A stretch of 64,000 nucleotides of DNA from Propionibacteriaceae bacterium (GCA_030532825.1 JAUNKK010000004.1:23556-87555), one strand, 5' to 3'. Counted from the first letter of the stretch, positions 9,101-17,125 are shown. Numbers and translations: made by a program. Notes: a model not told the origin generated them from the letters alone.

Positions 9101-9339
9101 AAACGGCGGCGGCCACCGTCGAAGTCGAACACGTAGAGGTCCTGATTACCGACGTCACCGGCCACGAAGGCGACCTGCCTGCCCGACGGCGAAAACCGTG
9201 GGCTGCGAACCGGGATCCGGTCGAAGGTGAGACGATGGGCTCGCCCACCAGAAGTGGTGGTTTGCCAGAGGTCATCGTCGGCTACGAAAACTACCTGGTC
9301 GCCGTGGACATGGGGGTAACGCAGATAGCCAGAGGTCAT
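6151..9339 (-). CDS. tri: Tricorn-type serine protease
   Basis: A 1,062-residue homologue of the archaeal tricorn protease, a large cytosolic peptidase that trims peptides released by energy-dependent proteases. Domains in order: a beta-propeller region (about 1-300), a second propeller (about 300-640), a helical core with Ser731-His732 in the TSHAYV motif, a PDZ domain (about 755-850), and a second core with the nucleophile Ser951 in YAASDGDIV. These match the Ser-His and Ser-Asp-Gly-Asp signatures of the Thermoplasma enzyme. No signal peptide. It is monocistronic, with a strong hairpin behind it, and lies next to clpX, which fits a role downstream of ClpXP; that link is inference. Confidence 0.93.
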   Translation of the reverse strand: MTSGYLRYPHVHGDQVVFVADDDLWQTTTSGGRAHRLTFDRIPVRSPRFSPSGRQVAFVAGDVGNQDLYVFDFDGGRRRLTWLSATRMQVSGWLDDGHVLLAAMHNEALRALSWLYSVSLEGDLERLPWGPGMAADRRGDGRVVLASPNFQGPEAWKRYRGGMANRVWVSDSRRRQWSRLLPDETASMAGPCWVGERVVFTSDLGAKVPEAAEEQAQVWSVTHDGRNLRAHTAHTFAEGYCRDATTDGRRVVYHARGRLYILDNLNEKPRPIPVTLGLGEPEPVTIAAGDRLETVAPDQGGDGSLVEWRGQAWFLTHRAGPARTLSGQPGVRVREVTVLGSSGKGIWASDVNGEDCLEIMPLDGDGDPLRIAQGRLGRVLALVANADGSKVAVGSHDGTVSVVDVALGSVKKVGRSTQGEATALVFSPCGRYLVWRDAVRAEGAFGRLVGYDLSEDSAFILTRGQFNDFCPTFSLDGKYLYLLSSRTIDPSYDEIGFDLGFTNTVRPYVIPLRAEDPVPFGPTADGWAISEDKPEPAEDDAKPESVVFDVAGAEDRMAPLPVPAGRYDALMATASGVAWRRLAPTMGVLGTGRLPEQEVKDSVEAFDLAKRKLVVLVEACDDVALSGDGRQLVVRNGDELWVQGSGSKAEEEDRIAVDATRLRRQQNPRDEWRQMFDENARLMRDHFWREDMDGLDWDRLCAGYRPLLEQITTHDELVDVLTEANAELNTSHAYVIAPDGPGEAKVAWLGAELRRNSKGEVAIQRILQGESSDPAARSPLRAAGVAAQPGDVIAAIDGQPTSKAPDVGALLLGAAGKPVELTLVRGRMKRRVAVVPVPSESAMRYHEWVASRVARVTKRSKGRVGYVHVPNMSANGWAEFHRLIDAASRCEAVVVDVRFNRGGHTSELVLERLMRTVVGWGYARHLDAPEPYPSQGMRGPVVFVTNPYAASDGDIVTAAAQNLDLGPVVGERSWGGVVGIDGRFELVDGTVVTQPRYGFAFYRQGFDVENHGTDPDIEVPLDPQDWESGEDLQLDVAVSEALARLKATPAAGAPDLPPPRFV

Positions 9340-9373
9340 GGGGCAAACCTACCCCAATGCTGGAGCTGCCTGC

Positions 9374-10657
9374 CTAAGCCGAGAGGTCCCGACGGCGAGC
9401 TACGCGCGCATGCCCCACCAACTCCGGGGTCCCCTCGCCGAGGACGGCCTCGCGGGTCACGACCACTTGAGCTACATCGTCAGCGGAAGGCACGTCGAAC
9501 ATGACGTCAAGGAGCAATTCTTCGAGGATCGCCCGAAGGCCACGTGCCCCGGTACCGCGCTCAAGCGCCAGGTCAGCGATGGCCCCCACCGCGTCGTCGG
9601 TGAAGTCCAGTTGGACGCCATCCAACTCGAACAGGCGGGCGAACTGCTTGGTCAGTGCGTTTCGCGGCTCGACCAGGATGCGCACTAGCGCGGCGCGGTC
9701 GAGGGGCGATACCGTCGAAATCATGGGCAGACGCCCGATGAACTCTGGGATCAAGCCAAACTTGTGGAGGTCTTCAGGACGCACCGCCGAGAAGGGGTCA
9801 ACCAGGTCTTTGCGGGCCGTCGAGTCAGTGCTGAAACCCAGGGGGCGCTTGCCCACGCGGGAGTTGATGATGTCCTCTAAACCTGCGAAGGCGCCACCGA
9901 CGATGAACAGCACCTTGGTGGTGTCGATTTGCAGGAAATCCTGGTGAGGATGTTTGCGGCCGCCCTGCGGCGGCACGGAGGCGACGGTGCCCTCAAGAAT
10001 CTTCAAGAGCGCCTGCTGCACACCCTCACCCGAGACATCGCGGGTGATCGACGGGTTTTCCGATTTGCGGGCCACCTTGTCGATCTCGTCGATGTAGATG
10101 ATCCCGGTCTCCGCTTTTTTGATGTCGAAGTCGGCGGCCTGGATCAGCTTGAGCAGGATGTTCTCAACGTCCTCGCCCACGTAGCCAGCCTCCGTCAAGG
10201 CAGTGGCATCAGCCATGGCGAAGGGCACGTTCAGCATCTTGGCGAGCGTCTGCGCCAAGTAGGTCTTGCCACAACCCGTCGGGCCGATGAGCAGGATGTT
10301 CGACTTGCCCACCTCAACTGGATCGTCGCCCTGACGCGTGCGCGCGGGCCGGGAGGCCTCTGAGGTGATGCGCTTGTAGTGGTTGTAGACCGCAACGGAC
10401 AGGGCCTTCTTGGCCGCATCCTGTCCAATCACGTACTGGTCAAGGAAGTCGCGAATCTCACGCGGTTTGGGCAGTTCCTCCTGCAAACCGATGGTCTCGG
10501 TACGCGGGAACTCCTCCTCAATGATCTCATTGCACAACCCGATGCATTCATCGCAGATGTAGACGCCGTCGCCTGCAATGAGGCGCTTCACCTGCTTCTG
10601 CGATTTGCCGCAGAAGTTGCACTTGAAGATCTCGCTGGTCTCGCCGATGCGCGCCAC
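9374..10657 (-). CDS. clpX: ATP-dependent Clp protease ATP-binding subunit ClpX
   Basis: Unfoldase that recognises, unfolds and threads substrates into the ClpP barrel. The 427-residue protein has the N-terminal zinc-binding domain (Cys13, Cys16, Cys35, Cys38), Walker A GPTGCGKT at 125-132, Walker [10 protein letters not shown], and the ClpX C-terminal domain with [17 protein letters not shown]. The start is GTG at 10655-10657 with a weak GTGGGAT site. It lies downstream of clpP2 in the same direction, separated by a strong inverted repeat that may lower or separate its transcription. Confidence 0.98.
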   Translation of the reverse strand: MARIGETSEIFKCNFCGKSQKQVKRLIAGDGVYICDECIGLCNEIIEEEFPRTETIGLQEELPKPREIRDFLDQYVIGQDAAKKALSVAVYNHYKRITSEASRPARTRQGDDPVEVGKSNILLIGPTGCGKTYLAQTLAKMLNVPFAMADATALTEAGYVGEDVENILLKLIQAADFDIKKAETGIIYIDEIDKVARKSENPSITRDVSGEGVQQALLKILEGTVASVPPQGGRKHPHQDFLQIDTTKVLFIVGGAFAGLEDIINSRVGKRPLGFSTDSTARKDLVDPFSAVRPEDLHKFGLIPEFIGRLPMISTVSPLDRAALVRILVEPRNALTKQFARLFELDGVQLDFTDDAVGAIADLALERGTGARGLRAILEELLLDVMFDVPSADDVAQVVVTREAVLGEGTPELVGHARVARRRDLSA

Positions 10658-10705
10658 TCGTTATCCCACACTTTCCGTCAATTAACGACTGGGCACCAGC
10701 CTACC

Positions 10706-10741
10706 CGTCAGGGTGTCAACGCGCGGCACAACACCCTGACG
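10706..10741 (-). terminator. Stem-loop between clpP2 and clpX
   Basis: Perfect 11-bp inverted repeat CGTCAGGGTGT (10706-10716) / ACACCCTGACG (10731-10741) with a 14-base loop, 12 bases past the clpP2 stop in the direction of transcription. No T-run follows, so it may act as a partial terminator or an mRNA 3'-end stabiliser. Confidence 0.6.
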
Positions 10742-10752
10742 AGTTGACCAGT

Positions 10753-11397
10753 TCAGTTCTGAGCATCCTTCAAGGAAGTCAGGATGTCATCGACAATGCC
10801 GTAGTCAACCGCCTCTTGGGCGGTCAAATACTTATCGCGTTCGATATCGCGGCTGACCTTAGCGGCTTCCTGTCCCGTATCCTCGGCGAGCATGGTCTCC
10901 ATCAGCTCCCGGATCCTCAGGATCTCCTTGGCTTGAATCTCCAGGTCGGAGGACTGGCCGTAGCCGCCTTCGGTCGCCGGCTGGTGGATGAGGATACGCG
11001 AGTTCGGCAGCGCCAGACGCTTGCCCTTCGTGCCGGCCGCCAGGATCACGGCCGCCGCGGAGGCGGCCTGGCCCAGGCACACGGTCTGGATGTCGGGCTT
11101 GATGTAGCGCATCGTGTCGTAGATCGCAGTCAGCGCCGTGAACGAGCCACCGGGCGAGTTGATGTACATCGAGATCTGCCGCTCCGCATCCATGGACTGG
11201 AGGCACAGCAACTGCGCCATGACGGCGTTGGCGATCTCATCGTTGATGGGGGTGCCGAGGAAGATGATGCGGTCCTCGAACAGCTTGGTGTAGGGGTCGA
11301 CGCGGCGCACACCGTAGCTGGTGCGCTCTTCCCACTGGGGGATGTAGTAGTTCATGTCGAGCGAGGTGGGCGCGATGCCCTGGGGCAGGTTGGTCAT
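10753..11397 (-). CDS. clpP2: ATP-dependent Clp protease proteolytic subunit ClpP2
   Basis: One of two adjacent ClpP peptidases. Actinobacteria typically build a mixed ClpP1-ClpP2 tetradecamer that needs both subunits. The 214-residue protein has [19 protein letters not shown], catalytic Ser113 (GQAASAAAV), His138 (ILIHQP) and an Asp in ERDKYL (about 187). The ATG at 11395-11397 overlaps the clpP1 stop by one base (TGATG), so the two are co-translated. A longer frame to 11490 exists but lies inside clpP1. The N-terminus [18 protein letters not shown] is typical of ClpP2. Confidence 0.97.
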   Translation of the reverse strand: MTNLPQGIAPTSLDMNYYIPQWEERTSYGVRRVDPYTKLFEDRIIFLGTPINDEIANAVMAQLLCLQSMDAERQISMYINSPGGSFTALTAIYDTMRYIKPDIQTVCLGQAASAAAVILAAGTKGKRLALPNSRILIHQPATEGGYGQSSDLEIQAKEILRIRELMETMLAEDTGQEAAKVSRDIERDKYLTAQEAVDYGIVDDILTSLKDAQN

Positions 11398-11993
11398 CAC
11401 TGGTTCGGGGCCTCCGAGTTGATCTGGGACGCACGCTCGTAGACGTGGTCGATGAAGCCGTACTCGAGTGCTTGATCGGCTGTGAACCACCGGTCGCGAT
11501 CGGAGTCGGCTTCGATCTGCTCGATGGTCTGGCCCGTGTGCTTGGCGATGAGCTGAGCCATGGTCTTTTTGATGTGGAGCGACTGTTCTGCCTGGATACG
11601 GATGTCCGAGGCGGTGCCGCCGAGACCGCCCGAAGGCTGGTGCATCATGATTCGGCTGTGGGGCAGGGCGTAACGCTTGCCAGGAGTGCCAGCAGACAGC
11701 AGGAACTGGCCCATGGAGGCTGCTAGGCCCATGGCCACCGTAGCCACGTCGTTACTGATCCACTGCATGGTGTCGAAGATCGCCATGCCAGAGTCAACGG
11801 AGCCGCCCGGACTGTTGATGTACAGGTAGATGTCCGAGTGCGGGTCTTCGGCGTTGAGCAGCAGCATCTGAGCACAGATCGCGTTGGCGTTCTCGTCGCG
11901 AACCTCCGAACCCAGAAAGATGATGCGGTTGGCCAGCAGGGACGAGTAGACGTTGTCGGTCAATCCCAACCCTGCGCCCTGCGGCGCCGCCAT
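11397..11993 (-). CDS. clpP1: ATP-dependent Clp protease proteolytic subunit ClpP1
   Basis: Partner peptidase of ClpP2. From the ATG at 11991-11993 it is 198 residues, with [19 protein letters not shown], Ser93 (GLAASMGQF), His118 (RIMMHQP) and DSDRDRWF near the C-terminus. The start is uncertain: a GTG at 12020 would add nine residues, and neither start has a convincing Shine-Dalgarno. A further GTG at 12080 overlaps the stop of the upstream membrane-protein gene. I chose the ATG because its N-terminal length is close to mycobacterial ClpP1. A seven-base inverted repeat (TGTCGGT 12011-12017, ACCGACA 12033-12039) lies in the start region. Confidence 0.95.
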   Translation of the reverse strand: MAAPQGAGLGLTDNVYSSLLANRIIFLGSEVRDENANAICAQMLLLNAEDPHSDIYLYINSPGGSVDSGMAIFDTMQWISNDVATVAMGLAASMGQFLLSAGTPGKRYALPHSRIMMHQPSGGLGGTASDIRIQAEQSLHIKKTMAQLIAKHTGQTIEQIEADSDRDRWFTADQALEYGFIDHVYERASQINSEAPNQ

Positions 11994-12072
11994 GGAGATG
12001 TCGTTTCGCTTGTCGGTCACGGCATACAAACTACCGACATTCCGCTGTTTTCCAAGGGCACACCCGCCAGGT

Positions 12073-13176
12073 TCACGCACCGGAAGTGTTCGGCTTCAGG
12101 TCGTCGCAGTCACTGGTGTCGACGGTGTCAGGGTCGGCAGCGATCAACGCCCCTACCCAGCGGGCCTTTGGATCGTTGTCGAGCAACAACGATTTCACCA
12201 TCAGCGTCAGCGGCAGGGCTAGCAGTGCCCCGAGGGGTCCGAAGATCACTGTCCACAGCAACAACGACAGGAACGAGACCACGGGCGTGACCCCTACGGC
12301 ATCGCCTGTGAACTTGGGCTGGATGATCGACTGGATCACGAAGTTCAAGACGCTGTAGGCCACCACCACGATGAGCGCCTCCCAGGGCCCCCGCTCAAAC
12401 AGGGCCAGCAGGGCAGGCGGCAACAGGCCCAGCACAAAGCCGATGTTGGGGATGTAGTTCGTGATGAAGCTGAGGATCACCCATACGAGCGGTAGCGGCA
12501 CCCCGACCAGTAGAAGCACCACGCCGTCGAGCACCGCGACGATGAGCCCGAAAACCGTGGTGACCAGCCAGTAGCGGCGAATGCCGCCCGCGAACGCCTC
12601 CAGGGAATGGGTGAAGCTCGGGTGAAGCCTGTCAGTGATCGCTAGGCGCTTGGCTACCGAAGGTAGATCGAAAACCATGAAGGCCATGCAGATCAGGACC
12701 ACGAGCAGCACGCCGGTAGCGCCCGAGATCTCCGAAACCACGTTGCCGACCACATCGATCACGCTGGTTGGCGAGACGGACTTCAGTTGCGCCAGCAACG
12801 CCATCTCGTCGAATCCGATGGAGGCCAGCAGATTGATGGCCTGGCGATAAAGGCTCATGAACTGCGAGTTGTAGCCCTGCAGCGAGGACACCATGGCGGT
12901 ACCACACCACACGAGCGCCCCCATCCCGATCACGAGGATGAGAAACATCACCAGCCCGGTGGCGGTGGCTGACAGTAGCCGCGGGACACGCCTACGATCC
13001 AACCACCGGTACAGCGGATAGGCAGTGATCAGCAGGTTGACGGCTAGAAAGGTTGGGGCGATGACCGAGCTGAGTTGCTTGAAGAGCCCCAGGGTGAGCG
13101 CGATGGCTCCCAAAACGATCGCCACCGTCCCAACGAGGGGCAGCTTCTGCATCCGTGGCTGGTCACCAGACCCCAC
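12073..13176 (-). CDS. AI-2E family multi-pass membrane protein
   Basis: A 367-residue integral membrane protein of the AI-2E/PerM family. It shows paired N-terminal helices ([36 protein letters not shown]), a long soluble segment (about 95-150), and a C-terminal block with the family motif [21 protein letters not shown] and [23 protein letters not shown]. Family members have been linked to export of small molecules, sodium/proton exchange or autoinducer-2, so function cannot be fixed here. It starts with GTG three bases after the trigger factor stop and sits between tig and clpP1, a place usually without a membrane gene. Confidence 0.85.
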   Translation of the reverse strand: MGSGDQPRMQKLPLVGTVAIVLGAIALTLGLFKQLSSVIAPTFLAVNLLITAYPLYRWLDRRRVPRLLSATATGLVMFLILVIGMGALVWCGTAMVSSLQGYNSQFMSLYRQAINLLASIGFDEMALLAQLKSVSPTSVIDVVGNVVSEISGATGVLLVVLICMAFMVFDLPSVAKRLAITDRLHPSFTHSLEAFAGGIRRYWLVTTVFGLIVAVLDGVVLLLVGVPLPLVWVILSFITNYIPNIGFVLGLLPPALLALFERGPWEALIVVVAYSVLNFVIQSIIQPKFTGDAVGVTPVVSFLSLLLWTVIFGPLGALLALPLTLMVKSLLLDNDPKARWVGALIAADPDTVDTSDCDDLKPNTSGA

Positions 13177-13179
13177 AGA

Positions 13180-14595
13180 TCACTCCGCCTCGTCGGCTTC
13201 TGCCGGGCCGTCGGCCTCCGCCAGATCCTCGGCAGTCTCCGATTCCTCGGCGGTCTCCGGCTGTTCGGCCTTTGGGGCAGCCATGTCGACCACGGCACCG
13301 TTTTCATCGGTGACCTTGGCCGCCTCACAAATGGCTGCCAAGGCCTTCCCGCGGCGAATCTCCTGCATCCACTCGGGCCCGTGATTGTGCTCCATCATGT
13401 GGTTCAGCACGTCCTGAGGGGTGCTGCGTTCCTCGGAGGCCTTGCGGAAGATCAGTTCAGTCAACTCTTCCTGGGCCACCGTCAGTTCGTTGTCCTCGGC
13501 GTACTTGTCCAAGAGCAACTGCGCCCGCAGCGCCTGGGTGGAGCGCTCGTCGACCTGAGCCCAGAAAGCCTCGGCGTTCTCGGCATCCTCGTTTTCCGCC
13601 TGCTCCAGGTAGGTCTCGACAGTCAGGCCAGCGCGGGCCAGCTGCTCAGAAACCTGAGCCCGCCGCCCCTCCAGTTCCCGAGTGTGCACACCCTCTGGCA
13701 GCGGGAAATCGACCTTCGTCAAAGCCTCTTCCAGGACCTTGTCGCGGGCTTGGACTGCCTGCTCGGCCTTCAACTGGGCCTCGACGGCCCTGGTGAGGTC
13801 GGCGCGCATCTCCTCGACCGTGTCGAACTCGGAGATCATCTGAGCAAACTCGTCGTTCACCTCAGGCAGCTCCTCTTCGGCGACCTGGGTGACGGTGACG
13901 GTGATATCTGCCTCCTGGCCGCGGTACTGGCCGCCGAGCAGCGTGGAACTGAAGGTAGCGGACTCGCCGACCTTGAGGCCGCGGACGGCTTCGTCGAGCC
14001 CCTCCAGCATTCCGGCGTCCTCGCCGACGATGAGTGTCAGGCCCGAGGCGGAGGCATCTTCCAGTTCCTCCCCGTTCTGGGCGGCGACGAGATCGAACGT
14101 GAGGTGGTCGCCCTCTTGCGCTTCACGGTCGAGTTCGGTGGTCGTGGCAAACCGCTTGCGCAGCAAGGTGATGCGTTCCTCCACCTGATCGTCGAGGGCA
14201 GGAAGGGCGTCCACGCTCACTTCGACGGTGCCGAAATCCGGAAGCTCGAACTCAGGCCGAACATCAACCTCAGCGGTGAACTCGACAAGTTCCCCGTCTT
14301 CAAGCTTCGTGACATCAATCTCGGGTTGGGCGAGGGGGGCCACCCCCGCCTCCCTGATCGCCTGGTCGTAGGCGGGCGGGAGGGCCTCGTTGATGGCCTC
14401 CTGGAGAACCACCCCCCGCCCGAAACGCTGATCGATGATGGCGGCGGGCACCTTGCCCTTGCGGAACCCAGGGATGCTGACCTGTTCAGCGATCTCCTTG
14501 TAGGCCTTGTTGAGGTGCGGCTTGAGATCAGCGAATGGGATCTCGACGGTGAGCTTCACCCGCGTGGGGCTCAGCTTCTCTACGGTGCTGGGCAC
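13180..14595 (-). CDS. tig: Trigger factor (ribosome-associated chaperone)
   Basis: Ribosome-bound peptidyl-prolyl isomerase and folding chaperone. The 471-residue protein has the ribosome-binding domain with the conserved IPGFRKGKVP loop, an FKBP-type domain (EGDHLTFDLVAAQNGEELEDA, about 155-240), and the C-terminal chaperone arms, ending in a long acidic Glu/Ala tail. The start is the GTG at 14593-14595, behind CAGGAG at ideal spacing; a longer frame to 14811 would cross the promoter. It heads the series tig, AI-2E protein, clpP1, clpP2, with clpX beyond a hairpin, linking folding and degradation. Confidence 0.97.
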   Translation of the reverse strand: MPSTVEKLSPTRVKLTVEIPFADLKPHLNKAYKEIAEQVSIPGFRKGKVPAAIIDQRFGRGVVLQEAINEALPPAYDQAIREAGVAPLAQPEIDVTKLEDGELVEFTAEVDVRPEFELPDFGTVEVSVDALPALDDQVEERITLLRKRFATTTELDREAQEGDHLTFDLVAAQNGEELEDASASGLTLIVGEDAGMLEGLDEAVRGLKVGESATFSSTLLGGQYRGQEADITVTVTQVAEEELPEVNDEFAQMISEFDTVEEMRADLTRAVEAQLKAEQAVQARDKVLEEALTKVDFPLPEGVHTRELEGRRAQVSEQLARAGLTVETYLEQAENEDAENAEAFWAQVDERSTQALRAQLLLDKYAEDNELTVAQEELTELIFRKASEERSTPQDVLNHMMEHNHGPEWMQEIRRGKALAAICEAAKVTDENGAVVDMAAPKAEQPETAEESETAEDLAEADGPAEADEAE

Positions 14596-14631
14596 GAATG
14601 GTCTCCTGAAACTTGAGATGGTCGCCCGCCA

Positions 14632-14660
14632 GTTTAACCACGGGTTTTCCGGCCCTCCAA
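14632..14660 (-). promoter_or_regulatory. Sigma-70-type promoter for tig
   Basis: Minus strand -35 TTGGAG (14655-14660), a 17-bp spacer and -10 TTAAAC (14632-14637). Transcription would start near 14625, leaving about 30 bases of leader before the tig GTG. The match and position are good, though only sequence-based. Confidence 0.6.
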
Positions 14661-14816
14661 GCTCACCACGTCCGCCGAATGTCCCCGCGGTGACGGAATC
14701 GCCTGTGATACCCACCCGGCCACTGCGCCTCGGCGCCCGAAGTGTCCTCATCAACAGGGCCCGTTCGCAACCAACTAGGGCGAACGCGGCAGAACTGCTA
14801 GACTTTGGCACGCTTC

Positions 14817-14887
14817 GCGGATGTAGCTCAATGGTAGAGCCCTAGTCTTCCAAACTAGCTACGCGGGTTCGATTCCCGTCATCCGCT
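14817..14887 (+). tRNA. tRNA-Gly (anticodon TCC)
   Basis: A complete cloverleaf can be drawn. Acceptor GCGGATG pairs with CATCCGC, the anticodon stem CTAGT/ACTAG encloses the loop CTTCCAA with anticodon TCC at 14849-14851, and the T-arm carries GGTTCGATTCC. The discriminator is T and no CCA is encoded. A TAGACT -10-like element lies at 14799-14804, twelve bases upstream. Confidence 0.97.
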
Positions 14888-14945
14888 CTTAGGCCCCACC
14901 GAATTGCCGTCGGTGGGGCTCGTCGCCACCGGGTACCGTGGATAC

Positions 14946-15320
14946 ATGACCATGCTTCTCAAGCTGATAACGGGGGCCATCGCCGCCGCGGCCGCAGTGT
15001 GGCTGGTTCCCGGACTGCGCATTGAGGCCCAAGACAATCAGCATTATGTCCTCATCTTGCTCGGAATCGCCGCTATCATGGGCCTGGTCAACGCCATCGT
15101 GAAACCGATCACCCAAGCCTTGTCGTTCTGCCTGGTGGTGCTCACGCTCGGTTTCTTCCTCCTCGTGATCAACGCCGCGATGCTGACGCTCACCGCCTGG
15201 CTGGCCCAACAAGTCAGCATCGGCTTCTACGTCGATGGGTTCTGGCCGGCGCTGCTCGGAAGCATCATCATCAGCCTGGTCGGGTCGGTGGTCGGCGGGA
15301 TGCTGGGCACCAGGGACTGA
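14946..15320 (+). CDS. Four-helix phage-holin-family membrane protein
   Basis: A 124-residue, very hydrophobic protein of the actinobacterial '4 TMS phage holin, superfamily IV' type. Four segments are visible: LKLITGAIAAAAAVWLV, YVLILLGIAAIMGLVNAIV, ALSFCLVVLTLGFFLLVINAAML and FWPALLGSIIISLVGSVVGGML. The NAIVKPI turn after helix two is characteristic. These are chromosomal housekeeping membrane proteins of unknown function, not lysis genes of a prophage. No other phage gene is nearby. The ATG at 14946 is chosen; ATG 14952 is equally possible and neither has a strong ribosome site. Confidence 0.85.
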   Translation: MTMLLKLITGAIAAAAAVWLVPGLRIEAQDNQHYVLILLGIAAIMGLVNAIVKPITQALSFCLVVLTLGFFLLVINAAMLTLTAWLAQQVSIGFYVDGFWPALLGSIIISLVGSVVGGMLGTRD

Positions 15321-15377
15321 GCAATTACGCAGGCCATCGGCCGGTGCAGTAGACTCGCATCGTGCCCATAGGGGTAC

Positions 15378-15453
15378 CGGGATGTAGCGTAGTGGCTAGC
15401 GCGCCTGCTTTGGGAGCAGGAGACCGCAGGTTCGAGTCCTGTCATCCCGACCA
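15378..15453 (+). tRNA. tRNA-Pro (anticodon TGG), CCA encoded
   Basis: Acceptor CGGGATG pairs with CATCCCG. The anticodon arm CCTGC-TTTGGGA-GCAGG holds TGG at 15411-15413, the T-arm is GCAGG-TTCGAGT-CCTGT, and the discriminator A is followed by an encoded CCA (15451-15453). A TAGACT -10-like box lies at 15350-15355. Confidence 0.97.
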
Positions 15454-15720
15454 CGGCGATCCCGACAAACGGCACCTTCTGAGCGAACGAACGGATGTCA
15501 GCCACCCCCCGTTCTCGATTCCGCCTAGTTTTCTACGAGTTGCGAAGCACGGCTTAGCGCCCCACTGGATAATCACAAGCTTGACCAGCCAATCCCCCTG
15601 CCTTAGGTCAGCCCTGCCGTCATCGCAAGGCCGTACGCCCACACCTACCCCGAGTCTTTCGGGCACCGGCGAGAATGATCAGCGTATTATGCGGGGGTAC
15701 CAATTTCCTAGCGACGGCGG
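15454..15720. other. Non-coding gap between tRNA-Pro and the deoR-type gene
   Basis: I see no supported gene here. The stretch is somewhat less GC-rich than its surroundings and presumably carries the promoter of the regulator gene (for example CGTATTATG near 15680-15690). No tRNA-derived direct repeat marking an integration site is evident by eye. Confidence 0.4.
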
Positions 15721-16536
15721 ATGATGAATTCAACTGATCCACACCAGGGTGAAATCGTTCGAGCGCAAGGAATGCCCGATCCCCAGGGCCGCCGCCAGAT
15801 CATCGCCGAATACGTCATGGCCCACGGCGGCGCGCGCGTGGAATCACTGGCAACGATCGTCGGCGTCTCGGCAATGACTATCTATCGAGACGTCGCCAGC
15901 CTGGAGCAGGCGGGCATCGTGCGCCTGGATCGCGGGGTAGTCAATGCCGTCGCTACCAGCCTGAGCGAAGCCGACGCGGAGTTCCGGTTGCAGCAGAACC
16001 CACACAAGAAACGCGCGATGGCCGAGGTGCTCGCGCCGCGCATCTCCCCTGGCAGCTCGGTGATGATCGATGACTCGACGTCGGCCCTGTGGGTACTGCG
16101 CGCCTTGGCGGGAAGCCACCGCCTGACAGTCATCACCACATCTCTGCTCGTTGCAAACGAGGCAAAGAACATGGACGGGGTGCGGCTGCTCATGGCAGGT
16201 GGCGAATACGAGCCCTGGGCCCATGCCACCATGGGGCCGACGGCGGCGGCGAACCTGCGGGCCTGGCAGGCGGACTACTGCATCATGTCCGCCTCGGGCA
16301 TCGTCGGGAGGCGCTGCCAGCACCCGTACGAGAACGCCGTGCAGGTCAAACGCGCCATGATCGAGTCCTCGACCACCCGGTTCCTGATGATGGATCACAG
16401 CAAGTTCACGCGGAAAGCCCTCCATACGTTCGCCGAGCTGACCGACTTCGACGCCGTCGTGGTCGACCCCGAGACCCCGCAGCGGACCCGCGACGAGGTG
16501 GCCGGCTATGGGGTGGAGGTCCTCGTCTCCAGCTAG
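15721..16536 (+). CDS. DeoR-family transcriptional regulator of the adjacent sugar/polyol operon
   Basis: A 271-residue DeoR-type repressor. The N-terminal winged helix-turn-helix (RRQIIAEYVMAHGGARVESLA, SAMTIYRDVASLEQAGIVRL, about 24-75) is followed by the sugar-phosphate-binding DeoR C-terminal domain with VMIDDSTSALWVLRAL, LTVITTSLLVANEA and VQVKRAMIESSTTRFLMMDHSKF. Such repressors are normally released by a phosphorylated sugar from the pathway they control. It stands 109 bases upstream of an operon of kinases, an isomerase and a dehydrogenase in the same direction. The start is uncertain: ATG 15721 lacks a clear ribosome site and ATG 15772 is possible. Confidence 0.9.
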   Translation: MMNSTDPHQGEIVRAQGMPDPQGRRQIIAEYVMAHGGARVESLATIVGVSAMTIYRDVASLEQAGIVRLDRGVVNAVATSLSEADAEFRLQQNPHKKRAMAEVLAPRISPGSSVMIDDSTSALWVLRALAGSHRLTVITTSLLVANEAKNMDGVRLLMAGGEYEPWAHATMGPTAAANLRAWQADYCIMSASGIVGRRCQHPYENAVQVKRAMIESSTTRFLMMDHSKFTRKALHTFAELTDFDAVVVDPETPQRTRDEVAGYGVEVLVSS

Positions 16537-16573
16537 GGGCCTCCCACCGACCCGCCCTTGGTCCCCAAAAAAC

Positions 16574-16616
16574 ACAACAAAAACCCTGTTGTAATTCACA
16601 TCACGTCTGTTACGCT
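16574..16616 (+). promoter_or_regulatory. Candidate operator and promoter of the polyol-type operon
   Basis: Inverted repeat ACAAC (16574-16578) - N9 - GTTGT (16588-16592) in an A-rich stretch overlaps a possible -35 TTGTAA (16589-16594). A possible -10 TACGCT (16611-16616) follows after 16 bases. A GGAGAG ribosome site precedes the rpiB-like ATG at 16646. The layout suits repression by the DeoR protein encoded upstream; binding itself is inferred. Confidence 0.45.
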
Positions 16617-16645
16617 GCTGTCCCCACAAGGAAGTAGGAGAGAAC

Positions 16646-17107
16646 ATGGGTCTCACCGTCGTCGTAGGCGCCGACATCGCCGGCGTGAGTTACAAGGAAG
16701 CCCTCAAGCAAGATCTAGAAGCCGACCCGCGGGTTGAGCACGTCATTGATGTTGGCGTCGCTCCAGGCCAGGACGTCGACTACCCCCACGTGGCCGTCGA
16801 GGCGGCCCGGAAGGTAGCGGCTGGGGAGGCTGACCGGGCTCTGCTGGTGTGCGGTACGGGCATGGGCATGGCCATCGCAGCCAACAAGGTGCCCGGTATC
16901 CGCGCCTCGGTCGCCCACGACAGCTTCTCCGTGGAACGCCTCGTCCTGTCGAACAACGCACAGATACTCACGCTGGGCGAACGGGTCATCGGCCTGCAAC
17001 TCGCCCGGCGGCTAGCCAAAGAGTGGCTCGGCTACGCCTTCGACCCTGAGTCCTCGTCCGCCCCCAAGGTGGCCGCCATCCGCTCCTACGAACCCATCAC
17101 CCCCTAA
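16646..17107 (+). CDS. RpiB/LacAB-family sugar-phosphate isomerase, divergent
   Basis: A 153-residue isomerase of the RpiB fold: VVGADIAGVSYKEALK at the N-terminus, DYPHVAVEAARKVAAGEADRALLVCGTGMGMAIAANK with the catalytic-base cysteine in the CGTGMG loop, and GERVIGLQLARRLAKEWLG near the end. Aligned by eye to E. coli and mycobacterial RpiB, the conserved Asp-His of the first loop reads Asp-Ile here. The histidine that opens the furanose ring (before Asn-Asn/Asn-Asp) is serine in LSNNAQ. Loss of the ring-opening residue would suit an open-chain substrate such as a tetrulose phosphate. First gene of the operon. True ribose-5-phosphate isomerase activity is unlikely but not excluded. Confidence 0.85.
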   Translation: MGLTVVVGADIAGVSYKEALKQDLEADPRVEHVIDVGVAPGQDVDYPHVAVEAARKVAAGEADRALLVCGTGMGMAIAANKVPGIRASVAHDSFSVERLVLSNNAQILTLGERVIGLQLARRLAKEWLGYAFDPESSSAPKVAAIRSYEPITP

Positions 17108-17125
17108 CCCCTCAAAGGAACAACG

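Noticed and set aside
13075..14616. A 513-codon plus-strand frame opposite trigger factor
   Set aside because: Antisense shadow of tig and the AI-2E gene. It is Leu/Gly-rich with no domain and no ribosome site.
14946..15320. A prophage remnant, because of the holin-family protein
   Set aside because: This family is a chromosomal membrane-protein family in actinobacteria, and no integrase, capsid or lysin gene is nearby.
15378..15720. A genomic-island attachment site at tRNA-Pro
   Set aside because: No repeat of the tRNA 3' end and no integrase were found next to the polyol-type operon.
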